The position numbers and the translations under genes were made by a program. This document shows positions 14,728 through 27,400 of a stretch of 64,000 nt of DNA, piece by piece. Every line of letters starts with the position of its first letter. Positions within the stretch are counted from its first letter, which is position 1. The notes below the pieces were generated by a model that did no database searches, was not told the origin of the DNA, and worked only from the letters and a program-made list of their open reading frames with translations. This DNA is from Antennarius striatus (Eukaryota > Chordata > Actinopteri > Lophiiformes > Antennariidae), in the NCBI RefSeq assembly GCF_040054535.1, contig NC_090781.1, positions 10,233,982 to 10,297,981 on the forward strand. Direction: 5' to 3'.

Positions 14728-17700
14728 GTGTGGGGTTTTTGCATGATTAATATAATCTAGACAGTTTCAATGTCCAAGCTTAACTCAATCAGAAAATCAG
14801 CCTAAAATTCAACACCCACCATCTGTACATGTTGGGATTATCTTTATGAAGGATACTGATCTTTATGTGGCTGCAGCGAATAAAATTAAAAAAAAGAGTT
14901 TATTCTGTGGAACTAATTTTCAAACTCTTTTGTATTTAGATTTAACATGGACTCCTTCCATGCGGTGTCAGCTTTGCTGTTTTCCTGATTGTGTTTGTGT
15001 TCTTTCAGGTGATAAGCTTTAGCTCAGGTCAGATCGGGTACGGCCAAAACGAGTTCACCAGAAGAGTGGGCTTCAGTGTGGCCATGCCTTCAGCCAACCT
15101 CTCCTTCTACATCAACAACACCCAGGAGTCTGACTCCGGACTCTACGTCTGCATCGTCATCATCCCCGGAGCTGCCATGTCTGGAGAGATACGCCTTAAT
15201 GTCAAAGGTAATGGACCACAGCATTAAAGGAACTTCAAAGGTTAGATTTAATCTGCTAGTCTGTGACATATCCCGTGGATTTGAAGTTCCAGGCAGTGCT
15301 GAGAGTGCTTTATAGGATTCAGATGAGACCGGTCTGTCAGAAATCATATTTATGTGAGAAAGCAGTAAGCACAAATAAACCTCCTCTGCTGCGTAGGGAT
15401 CATTGGGCTCTGAGGTTATTATGTCCTCCTCTAGCTGCAGATGCAAACAGTTGAATTCAACACGTTTTCTTATTCGTATGCGTCCCGGCCATTGCCCAGT
15501 GAAATCTCCACTTTGTTTACAGTGGATTAAGGTCTATAGTACAAGTTCAGTAACGGGTCACTGATCCTGTATTCTTATCTGACATGGTCTCATCCATCCC
15601 TCCCTGCAGTCCCCCCCTCTCCACCAGTATGCAGCCTAACTGGAAACCCAGTGGTGAAGGGGAACGTGACTCTGAGCTGCAAGTCCAGTCAAGGGAAACC
15701 CGTCCCTCAGTACAAATGGACCAAGGCTGCACCGCTATCGGAAGTCTTCTTCTCCCCAATGCAGAGTGAGTCTGTAGAGCAGGAGTTAAACAAAATAACA
15801 ATATGTTGTCACATCTCATTACCACACACTCACTCAATTAAGTTTAATGACCAGTAAAGAGTGTTTTCTAATGGGTTTCATTCTTCCATTATAGTATCGG
15901 TTAAGCATTTGGGTTTTATGAAGGAGGCTGCAGGAACTACTTAATTGAAAAAAGTGTTTTCACTTGTGCATACAAAGGATATATTTGTTATTTGAGTAAA
16001 CAGTGCCATTAATTGAACATTAATCTGTAATAAAAAATTTTAATATCAAGCACTGAGGGAGAAAACATCTTTTATTAAGAATACTAGATTTTTACATAGC
16101 ATTTTTTCTTGTATTTACATTGCAGAATTGATTCCTTTTTTATTTTCTAGATTTATGTGTAAACGCAGATTTGCAGAATTTCATTTATTTGTTTAACAAT
16201 ATAAATTGGGTTAGTTTTGGAGGGTAAAAGAGGTGCACGCCGTCTTGAGTCAGGTTATTGCCGGTCGACCTCATTTCTCTGTAAGCATACAGTAATAAAC
16301 CGGTGAGGTCATTCTCTATAAGTCTGTTTGTGGGCAGGTCTTAATTTCATGCACTTCCCTGCTGACCCTGACACTTCGCATGCAGAATCCATGCGGTCTG
16401 GTCACACACGGTCTGCACATGCATGTGTGCATGTTCCAAATGCACCTCTGGGGAGGATCACACAATAATATGCAGCATGAAATCCTCTTTGCAGATGGAG
16501 ACAGCTAAACCATACCGTACTTTCATCACTGCTTTTCCAATGCAAGAGAGAAAGTATGTATTTGTGCATTCTGCACATATGCTGCTATTATGTCATTACT
16601 TTGTTGATGTTTGTTTCCTGTTGATGCTTCAGGGAGAACACCATCTGTTTCTGAACAAGACTTAGGCTGATTGATTGAGTATTGACTTAACTGTTGATCT
16701 TTGACCTTCATCTCTTTATGGCAGAGAACTGGTCTGAATCATACGGTGAAAGCTACTCCCTCTGATTGTGCATTGACCAGGGATTTTGCAGCGTAGCATC
16801 CACACTCACGTCTACATCACACATGTATCTGCTCACTGCGTCGATGTACGACACTTGAACTTTACTCTGCTATCACTGCTTATCTCTTTCAGCAATTGCT
16901 CTCCCCCGCCGCTGATCCACTCCTCTTTTCCTGTTGACCCCAGTCCCTAATCTAAGAACCCCCTTTTCATTACTTGATCAACCCCTCTAAGAGGCATAAT
17001 TTAGATTTGGGACCGAGAACCCAGCTCATGTAACGTGCATCAGTCTGCGGTTTGTATCTTGTCATTCATGCTCATTCTTTCTCTTTCATCTTTCCTACTG
17101 CAAAAAAAAAAACAAAAACCAAGAATGGAGATCTTGTCCCCAGCCCATGCTTGTCCTGGGGTTTATGGGTAAGGGTTTTCACTCATATGTCCCCCACGTA
17201 TTTCTCCTTGACTAAACCCCACCCTAACCTCCAAATAAAGGCGTTTAGAGGAGTCGATAGTTTCTGCAGTGGATGCATTGCTCCACGAGTCACAGCTGTG
17301 AGCTGTGGAAAAGCTTTAAAGGGAGAATCAACCCGATTATATTAATGCTTGCAGAATTCTGTGTCAGGGATGGTGAACATAAAAAAAAAATAATCCTGGT
17401 GATAATTAAAGATCGATATCATCCTTGCACATTGTTAGAAACAGATCAAAGAAACACGTAAAAGTCATGTTGGGCTTCATCTAAACTGTAACCAGGTAGA
17501 ACAGTGAATAGGTGATTTCATATATTTCTATTTAATAAAAGAAGGGTTGAATTTGATCTTTAAATCTTTCTAATGTGTTGTGTTAGATTTTACTGTCACC
17601 CCATTAAAATCAGTCTATGGTGTCTTACATTTAGACTTACAATTTAGACTCACAAGGATCTTCAATCCAAGTCTTAGCAGGCTAGTCTCATCCCCACATT

Positions 17701-20700
17701 CCCAGAATGTTGTATTAATCTGAGGATCTTTTGGAATATGTGCTCTCATTGTTGCTCACTAAGACCATTTATTCGACAAAACCCCGCCCGATTTTTTTAA
17801 ATATATGAACGTTGGCGAATGGATACATCATCAGCTGAGACCGGATCTCTTTTCTTGTTAGCAAAGTAAAGACATAGCTTCTGTGTGCACTTAACTTTTG
17901 TGCATCTTTTCATTATCATTGTATACGTAACTTGTATATGATTAATTATGCACAGGTAAAGTATACATGTCTGTTGGTTGATTTTTTAAAAAATGATTTA
18001 AGGGGTTTGGGGATTTTTTACAAAGCTGGAATGGATTAAAATTATTACCCCTGAATTCAAAATTTTACCCTGACCTACTTTCATAGGTCAGGGTCATTTA
18101 CTAAATGACCCATGATCCAACATGTAACTGGTGCATTCTATTTCTCATGAGGTTTCAGAGATGTGTACCTAAAAAAAGTATAAAAGTGAAAATGTGATCT
18201 TGTCCTAGTTTTTCAAGGTCAAGGTTGTGATCTAATTTTCATCCCCTTACCTCCCTGAATGTAACACCTTTTGTTTCGTCTTCCTATCTTATCCAGTTCC
18301 TGAGCTATGTGCAAAAATATCTCAGGATAGACTAGAACCAAGGCAGTCAGAGACTGCAACATCCCACGACACCCCTGAATTTAAAATTTTACCCTGACCT
18401 ACTTTCAGAACTGCCTTTCTCACTCGTCTTTCTATCTTATCTGGTTCCTGAGTGTACAAAAGTTGAACTTTGACCTTGATCTAGTTTTCTCAAGGTCAGA
18501 GGCATCTCATTTTCATCCCCTTTGCTGCCCGAGAAATGTGTTTTTTTTGTTTCACCTTTCTATGTGCAACGGTTGCAAATGTATTTGGTGGACTAACAGA
18601 CGGGCGAACAGACGAACACACAAACGCTGACAATTACAACACGTCACTCTTTTGAAGCGGGATGTAATTAAACTCATATCTCAAGAAACAGCTGTATGTT
18701 ATTTTTTTTATTTCTTTGAGCACATTGAGTCCATCTTTAGTTTGGCTTAAAAGCGAAGGCTACGGTGAAACTAGGTGTGGATCCCAGAGTCTGAACAGAC
18801 CCTTTCACATATACTGGTAATGAGAACTGGCCAATCACAGGACAGTATGGCGGGACAAGATGAAACCAATCGGGGGGAAAAATAACACTGGTTATATAAT
18901 GCAAGACATTTGACTGGGGTTGAGGGACTGTTTGTTGTTTATGACAGGGTGAATGTGTTGCTGAGGTTTTACAACAACTTGCTTGGGCCATACAATATTT
19001 TTCCCTGAATAAAATTTAGACGGCATCATCATCCCTGACGAACCCCACTCTTCAACAAACACTGGGCATCACAGCACTCACATAGCTAGCTTTAGCAACA
19101 ACCGTGACGAGTTTACACTTGGACTGACGTTTCTGTCACATCCAGACACATTTGAGTGGTTGATTCGGTGATGGCCAGACTTTAGTGGAAGAGATGGAGA
19201 CACAAATCTAACACATCTGAGATGTGACTCACAGGATGGATGTGGGTTTATCACCATGGTCACAGCAGCGGTGTTCAGTTCTATTGTTGACATGAACGTA
19301 GAGTAGACATGGAGTTTTCTCACTACTGCACAATTTGTATGTTTCTTACAAATAACAACAGTATCTACATGATTGTAGATTATTTCATTTAAAATAAACA
19401 AAAAACCCTGCTCCATGGCTATAATTGGACCAATGTTAGTGTTCTTTGCCTGATCCTAAGTAGGTTCTAAAGTGGTTTAGTAGTGTGAAAACCCCTATTG
19501 TGTTGTGAATTTTCCTGTTTTTGTTGTGTTGCTTAAAGTCTGCTTTATTCCTTACATAGATAATAATAGGCTAGAAATGTACTGTTTAATTTGCTCCTTT
19601 ATCCTAGAAGAAGAAATATTTTTTAAAATTCTTTTCTGGTTTACAAAACATCTTTCTTTATATCTGGCATGAATACTAATCCACTGTGGCTCAGACAATG
19701 TCATGGTTATTTTATAAGCTTCACATACAGATGCTGCATATTTATATTAATCACACGCCGCTTGTTGACGCTTTGACAAATGGCTCTCATTGACCTTGCA
19801 GTGATGATAGGTAATAAGTAATGCTCTTGTCTTCGTATGAGGCAGCACCTATAGGGTTTGATCAAATCCCCTCCAGCCCACTGCTGGGATCTGATCTCTG
19901 TGCAGATTTGAACTCGTTCCAGACTAAGAATCACCTGATGATCTGCTAATCTTTCACAATTGGGTTTGGTTACTCGCAGCTGGTTTTCAAGGCCAGGGAT
20001 TAAATAAAGAGAGAAGGTCAGACAGGTGTAAATCACACTCCTCTGGTTGTGTTTTAAAGTCTATCATTTAATTTTTTAAAATACTCATTAAAAAATATTA
20101 CCAATCAGTACAGGTTAAATGTACGTCATTCACATGTTCACATGCACACACATGACTGAAAAAATTGCAGACCAACAGAAAATTACAGGGGTCATCTGTT
20201 GTGCACCTGTTTCTACTAATTAACCTCTACCTGGTGGTGTCACGGCAGAGGAAACTCAAATCCCAGCCCACGCTGCGCTCATCCAGTGCGTTGGATGAAG
20301 GAAACTGAATCAGCACAATGATGCTTTGGTACTTCCTGAGCTCTTACATTTAATATTTTGCTTCCCAACAAAATATGGACATTGACTTTTCATCTGAGAT
20401 CATTAAGATGAGTGTTTGTGTGGTTTGAGTGTGTGAAGAATGTGACGTGGCTGTGGTGAAAAGGACATACATATTCACTAAAGCGTTGAGAGGCGCACAC
20501 GGAGTCGCAGCTTCACCAAAATCAAATCTCTTGACAAACACATGATTCAGCAGAATGTGGTGGGATCTCATCAATGATGGACCACAGACAGCAGGTGTGG
20601 AAATTGGGATTAAATTCTGGATCAAGGATCGGAAACCTCTATTGATTTTTGCGATCAACAGTACAGTAATGACAGTGAACGTGATTTCTGAAAAGTCTGT

Positions 20701-22971
20701 ATGTTTGCATACAGAAAGTAGCAAGAGTCAGAAATCAGGTTCATTTATATGACAGACATTCGGTATCACTTTTTCGTAAACCATAAAAAAAATAAGCAAA
20801 TCCATCACATAAGATTAAAAAAATGTACTGTAGAAATGCTGAAAACTTCTTCAGATTCCTGCTTTCAAGACCAATTTTTTTCCCTTTTTTTCCCAAAATC
20901 CATGAGATTTCAGAAAGAAAGTGAATATTAATTTATCTGATGTCTGATGTCATCTCAGCAATCATATGTTTGTCACTTTGTCAATATTGTCCTCTGATGT
21001 GTTAGATAGAATTAAAAGAGGGGTACATAATATGTTCTAACAGCATTACATTTCAATGCGTGTTTGTGCGCAAGTCACATCACAGGGTGTGTAACATAAA
21101 GTACATCTTCAGGTAAAGGAAATGCAACATGCTACAACTTTTTTTTAGTTCTTCATATAAAAGGATGAACATGGTCCTCACTTCTGTGTCTGATCTATGA
21201 GAGGAGATTCACTTTAATTTGACTCCAAGTGTTATCAACATTATAGGATGATCTATTCTTGTCAAATGTAAAATTTCAACCCATCTAAATAAAATTCCTG
21301 TTGTTTTTCACATTTAAATATACACCATCTTACAGAAAACATGCAGTGTCAGTCCTCAAAGGGCTGAGGATCACGTTGTCCTGGATAAATGAGACTCGAC
21401 ACCAGCATTCCAATGCAGTTTTTTTTCTATATTTTGCAGCCCCAATAATAATAATAATTTAAAGTTGATATACTTAATTTTCTTGGTCAGTTGTACAAAG
21501 CCCACTTTCCCAGATGACACAAATGCACGATAGTGGTGTCAATGCATATACTGTACGTCACCTTCGGTCTGCATGAAAGCCAACGTAAATCTAAAGCATG
21601 CCTCTGTGTCCTTTGGCTGCTCAGTTTCCGCAAGCACTTTAAAACACAATCTGCAGACTTGTGAGGTTTATATTTGTTAGAGTTGACACTTACAGTGATT
21701 TGTGTGGAATTATTTGGTTATTTTGCAGATGAGAGACATGGCACCCTCAGGCTGAGCAACCTCACTAAGAGCATGTCAGGGAAGTACATCTGCAGAGCCA
21801 GCAACACAGCCGGCTCAGACAGCTGCTCCATTAACCTGGAGGTCATCACCTGTAAGTACAGTAAAAAAAAAAAAAAAAAGTCTGTGCTGCACAAACAAAC
21901 CAGTTTTCACATCACAGCAGTCATTCTCATCAAGTCTCAAGATTGATCTGTTTCCCAGCCTCCAATGCAGGAATGATTGCAGCAGCCACACTAGGATCCA
22001 TAGTGGGATTAGTCGCCATGACGCTCTTCCTCATATTCATTCTGAGAAGGAGGCGGGACACCGAGGAGGAGATAGCCAATGACATCAAGTGAGTTTAATA
22101 TGTGTGCCTTGAATCTGCCCAGAACACACAGCTATCGGAACTTTGACCACAGAGGTCAAGTTTGATCCATTTTTACTGAATTTCTTTCTTCTTGAAGGAT
22201 TATTCATAATGTTAGGGACAGATTCTGACAATATTTATTCAGTATGGACCAAGGAAGAACATATTAAGAGATTCTTGACCATTGTAGGATGATGATGCAG
22301 GATATTGATGTGACTTATACTCTACTTGCATCCCCATAAGATGCAGCACACTGATCTGGGTCAAAATGAAGTTTAATTTTACAGGACTAAAATGACTGTC
22401 AAATTAATTAAGAAACAAATGCAATTCTATTATTATTGCTTTGATTATTCTTTGCAATGACATGTTTGTTTTCTCTGCTACCGTCTTCTCTCTCCATCAT
22501 AGAGAGGATGCTCAGGCACCAAAGCGAGTATCGTGGGCAAAGAGTAACACTGGCTCGGACATAGTCTCAAAGAACGGTACGCTGTCCTCTATAGCAGCCA
22601 GCCCTCAACCCAGAGACCCCCACCAACCAAGTTTCCATTACCCATACTCCCCCACATCGGCGTCAGACAGCTCCGTCATCAACGCCTACCAGCTGCGACC
22701 CGGAGAAGCAAACACGCTCCAGGGACTCCCCGGTTACAACATCGGTGGGACCCCGTCGCGCAAACACAAGCGGCCGCCGAGCGCAAACGGGGGCCCTCCA
22801 CAGGTTCCAAGGAGCCCCGCCGTCATCATCCCCAACAGAACTGAGGGGGCCCAGCCTCAGATGCCGCCCCCACCCACAAAGTCCCCACAAATCAGCTCCT
22901 CCACCCTGACACGCATGGGAGCCATCGCCGTCATGGTTCCTGCTCAAAGCCAAGCCGGCTCACTGGTGTAG
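13900..22971 (+). CDS. esam: Endothelial cell-selective adhesion molecule (ESAM), lacking its signal-peptide exon
   Basis: Single-pass Ig-superfamily adhesion protein of endothelial tight junctions. Exons: 13900-14045, 15009-15207, 15610-15765, 21729-21851, 21959-22088, 22503-22971, all with AG/GT borders and consistent phases; 1223 nt, about 407 residues without the signal exon. The first two exons form the V domain, which has AWY where the first Ig cysteine would be (as I recall for mammalian ESAM) and YVC at the second. The next two form the C2 domain (LSCKSS ... YICRAS). A hydrophobic transmembrane segment (GSIVGLVAMTLFLIFIL) precedes an RRRR stop-transfer. The cytoplasmic tail carries ANDIKEDA and SKNGTLSS, is proline-rich, and ends VMVPAQSQAGSLV*, the ESAM-type PDZ ligand. 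Exon 13900 needs one base from an upstream exon, so the true start lies left. Identification is very secure; the start is unknown. Confidence 0.95.
14669..14732 (+). repeat. (TG)n microsatellite in an esam intron
   Basis: About 32 TG units with one interrupting CG, inside the intron between the two V-domain exons of esam. Confidence 0.93.
18040..18337 (+). repeat. Dispersed repeat family 'D', tandem copy 1
   Basis: It contains the shared block CCCCTGAATTCAAAATTTTA followed by CCCTGACCTACTTTCATAGG, then a CTAGTTTTTCAAGGTCAAGG block. The same blocks recur at 18338-18665, 26972-27345, 37415-37800 (inverted) and, in part, at about 55920-55990 (inverted). No coding capacity or clear class was recognised. 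Confidence 0.65.
18338..18665 (+). repeat. Dispersed repeat family 'D', tandem copy 2
   Basis: It starts at the AGGCAGTCAGAGACTGCAAC block, repeats the ACACCCCTGAATTTAAAATT block, and ends in a TTGGTGGACTAACAGACGGG ... AACGCTGACAATTACAA ... TTTGAAGCGGGATGTA block. It follows copy 1 directly, so this is a head-to-tail pair. Confidence 0.7.
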
Positions 22972-23862
22972 CCATCAGAGGCATCCCCAGGGGGATGGGG
23001 GTGGGGTCGAGAGAAAGTATGCCTTGAAATGAAAAAAAGCACCTTCTCCATGAAGATCTGTGAGGTTGTAAGGGAAGAAAAAGTTTCAAAAGGTGATTTG
23101 TGCTTCAGCGGCACAAAACCAAATCTTGTTTGTCAGTTTATTTTTTATGCTGCATTCTGACTCTCTAAATACACGTATACAGTATTTTATTTACATTCTG
23201 CTACAAATGTATCTGGAGGATTCAAAAAAATGCCATAAACATAATTCCAGGTATTTCAAGGTGTGTCTGAATGCCATAAACCACAGTTAAAAATTTAAAA
23301 TACTTTTGATTTTTTTCATTCAATATGTATTGGCTACATTTGTATAATGTATTAATAAAACAAATACTTTTTTTTTTTTTTAACTTTCTATTTCACTGTA
23401 GCCGGTTCTGTTTGGATCAGTCACTCATCTCAGGCATAAAACAAAAAACCCAGCAAAGTCACGATTCAGGTATTTTCAATGTCAGCGTCTGGTTTTCTTT
23501 GACACACTTTCACCCCCTGTTCCTGTGAAGGTTCCTAATTTAAACTACTGGACAGTGTCAGCGTGGTGTAATGACACTGACGTGCACTGAGACTACAAAC
23601 ATAAAGGTTTATCTCGTTTTGGTTGATGGAATGTAACCAGAATAGTGAGTTCGACAGTGTTGGTTTCTATTTTGTTCAAAAAGGTGCTCTATTTAACACG
23701 ATATAATAAAACAGAAGAGGCTGTTAGTTTAGTAGACTGGCTGCCGATGGTCTTGTTTCCTTGTAAGTATACTCAGCTCTGCAGAAGACGTGGCAGTTCA
23801 TTCTGAGAAGTTACATGTAGCACTTTTAATGCAGTTTTGATTGTTGACCGTTTTTTTTTTTC

Positions 23863-23868
23863 AATAAA
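23863..23868 (+). terminator. esam: Polyadenylation signal of esam
   Basis: AATAAA preceded by a T-rich run and followed by a TG/T-rich stretch (GTGTTTTTGAGTGTA), about 890 bases after the esam stop codon. It is the best-placed plus-strand signal before the minus-strand acad8 gene. Confidence 0.7.
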
Positions 23869-24011
23869 GTGTTTTTGAGTGTATAATTCTAGAATGACTG
23901 ATTTCTAGTCACTTCCTCCAAACACACAATACTCATTCAGGCAGTTCATAAAAAGAAAAGACGAAATGTTACAAATGAAAAGGAGATTGATTCATAAAAT
24001 CTAAGGGTCAT

Positions 24012-24017
24012 TTTATT
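24012..24017 (-). terminator. acad8: Polyadenylation signal of acad8
   Basis: TTTATT on the plus strand (AATAAA on the minus strand), about 460 bases downstream of the acad8 stop. Together with the esam signal at 23863 it places the two convergent transcript ends within roughly 100-150 bases of each other. Confidence 0.6.
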
Positions 24018-24474
24018 TGGAGTGTTATCAGTAACATTTCAGCAAACACCACTCGTATGTTTAATGTGGTATTTTACAAACTACTAAACAAAAAATAGAG
24101 ATCAAACTGCAACAATACCTGGAAGGCCACAAGGGGGACTTAAATACTGAGAACGTTTAAGTTAAAGATGTGAAAAATTCAGTGAAACAACCAAAAACAG
24201 GATGAAAAATCAAAACGATTTGATGATGAATTACCAAAAATCGTTAAAATAGATCTACAGATGGAAAAGTCCTTTTCTTGTGTCAAACCAAACCACAGTG
24301 GAAGTCTGAAAGTCTGATTTTGTATGCATATACAGTGTGAACTAGACACACATAAGAAAATGACTCAAATCTGATCTGACCAAGACTGATTCAGCCTGAA
24401 AACATTGATTTGTATTACTTAAAAGAATTGTGAGTGAGACGCCTGAGTTTGATGACGGAAGGGGAAAATATTTA

Positions 24475-27400
24475 TCACGACTCTGTCAGCAGATTTCTGG
24501 AAATGATCATCCTCATCACTTCATTTGTGCCTTCAAAGGAAACAAGAATCAGAAAAACAGGAAGTGTTAGAAACAAGTTGGTATGACAACTCTCCATGTA
24601 AGGTTCATGCATCCCATCATAAAAGCTCACCTTCTAGGATCTGATGCACTCTAATGTCGCGCACAAACTGCTGTACAGCGTAGTCTTTGAGGTAACCGTA
24701 GCCGCCGTGCATCTGAAGAGCCTGGTTGCACAGCTGTTGATAAAGAAGGGGCAGCAATGTAGTAAAAAAAGGACAAAACTGAATATCTCCTTGGACACAC
24801 CAAGAGAAGTAAATTCTACTCACATTAAAGCATTCTTCGGTTGCAAAGAGCTTTGCCATGGAGCAGAGGAAAACTGCATCAGCTCGGTTCTCCTGCAGCG
24901 CCGTGGCTGCTTCTCGAACTAAAAGGCGAGATGCGACCAACTTGGTGGCCATTTCTGCTAATTTAAACTGAAGAAACTACAAAAATAACAGACAGATTGA
25001 AAGAGTGTTTCAATTACTTTATGCAGTGCTTATGTGACAGAGATAAAAATGCAGAGAGGTGATCTACGTACCTGGTTATTGGAAAGCGTCGTTCCAAACT
25101 GCTTTCGTACCAACAGATGATCTCTGGCTAGCTGTATGCTAGCATGTGCTGCCCCAAGAGAGCAGGATGCTGTGGACAGAGAACAGATGCTCATGTCAGC
25201 AAATTTCACTGGACTTATAGACTAGCTTTAAGAGGAAAAACTTATAGCAAATCTATACAACTTTTTTCTGAAACTGCCAATATTAAAACAACAGGATGGT
25301 CAGTATACATCTTCTACTGGGAATAAATATTCATCTGTTTTTGTTTTTCCCATTATGAAAGCGATTCTGATGTTTCCTTCTACCACCCTTTCCATGTTTG
25401 GGTCTTTCCATAGTTCAGAGGTAAGTACACCGTAAGGATTGCACATTTCCTTCCTCACCGATGTTAATCCTGCCTCCGTTCAGGCCTCTCATGGCGATGT
25501 TGAAACCTTGACCTTCCTCACCAAGTCGGTTTGTCACTGGAACGGCGCAATCCTCAAATATCATTGCTCTGGTCGGCTGAGAGTTCCAACCCACCTGGAG
25601 AACAGTTGTAAAAGCACCTATGATTGAAGACCGCCATCTACTGGCAACCTGTGAACACTGCAAACAAATCAATACAGATGATCTTGACCTTCTTTTCCTT
25701 TTTGCCAAAACTTAGACCCGGGGCTCCTTTCTCCACCACCAAACAAGATATGCCCTTCGGTCCTTTTTGTCCCGTTCTACACATCACAACGTAAACATCG
25801 GTGTCTCCTCCTCCACTGATGAAGGCCTGAAAGACACAAAGAGAGAAAACAGGGTTCTGTCTTGTCTCTTTAAAGAAACTGCTTGCAGTTAAATTGTGAG
25901 AAGAAATGGATTTTAATCACCTTTGAGCCATTCAAGATGTAATGGTCACCTTTCAGCTGTGCAGTGGTCAAAAGTGAAGCAGCATCACTGCCACTGCCTG
26001 AAGTTAAACATCACGGGTTGTGTTGTCCAGATGTGACATAAATCAGTTGCAATGATATTAGGCAGAAAATCATCTTTTATTTTTTTTTCTTGCCCTTTAC
26101 ATTGAAAGACTCACCCGGTTCAGTGAGACAATAAGAAGCAAACTTTTCCATAGAACATAGATCGGGGCAGTACTTCTCCCTCTGCTCATTGTTTCCAAAG
26201 GTGTCAATCATCCAGGCACACATACTGCAAGGAGAAAGGACATATAAAATACATAAAATTATATCGTAGACCCTGACAGCTATCAATGAGTGTAATTCAT
26301 GTTATCAATTCACCAGATCAACAACAAAAGGCACCGGATCCCACAAAGGGGAAAAAAGATTTCTGACGGAGCTTCTACAAAAATAAAGATTTAATGATAT
26401 TGCACAATAAGAACACACCACTGTTGTCTTTGCTATGTTGTTTGGATTATTATTTTCTGTTCTAGGAGCCTGACAGAATTAAGGCAAGTATGTTTACTGG
26501 GGCAATTCTGTTACTTTTGAGTTAATTTTTAAGTGAAAGAAATCCATTTTATTTTATTTACACTGGTTACATACAATAATCTCCCACGTGAGGGTTTCGT
26601 ACTTGTGGATGCTGATGTAAGCTGTGGTGCTGACGCATCCTGTGGATAAGGCCTCAAAGATGACTGACGTGTCCAACCGAGAAAGACCCGACCCGCCAAC
26701 ATCCGGCTGAACATAGATCCCACCAAATCCCAACTGGGCTGCCTTACGCATCGTCTCCACAGGGAATATTTCCTGGGGAAACAAAAAAAAGAAGTTATAA
26801 TCTTCATGGACAATGTCTCTGTCTCTTTAGCGTCAGTTAAAGCTTCTGGGCAGAAACCTAATCTGGTCAATATTGGTTCCTACATCATTTGTTTAAGATA
26901 ACAAATTTCCCCACTGTGGGACAATAAAGGATTATCTTATCTTATTTGGTTCTTACAGGGGGACAACACCTTCAATAATCAACAAGGCAGTCACAGACTG
27001 CAACATCCCGCAACACCCCTGAATACAACATTTTACCCTGGCCTACTTTCATAGGTTAGGGCAAATCCAAGCATAGATTACACATGAGCCTTCCCCCTCG
27101 TCTTTCTGAGTGTACAAAAGTTAAAATTTGACCTTGACCTAGTTTTTTCAAGGTCAAGGTCATCATCTCATTTTCATTCCCTTTGCCCCTCAAGTAATGT
27201 GTTTTTTGTTTCATCTTTTTATCCGCAACGGTCTCGAAGATATTTGGTGGACTAACAGACGGATGGACGGAGGGACTAAAAGACGGACGTACAAACACAC
27301 AAACGCTGACAATTACAATACATCACCGCTTTGAAGCAGGATGTATTTAGCTCTTCTCTTCAAATGTGCATCTGTATAGCGTCTGTATAGCGCCGCCTTC

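Larger units (their letters stand above)
15766..21728 (+). other. Large esam intron splitting the C2 Ig domain
   Basis: A 5.96-kb intron between the two C2-domain exons (donor AGTGAGTC, acceptor TTTTGCAG). It contains tandem copies of a dispersed repeat at 18040-18665. I see no other coding exon in it on either strand. Confidence 0.8.
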
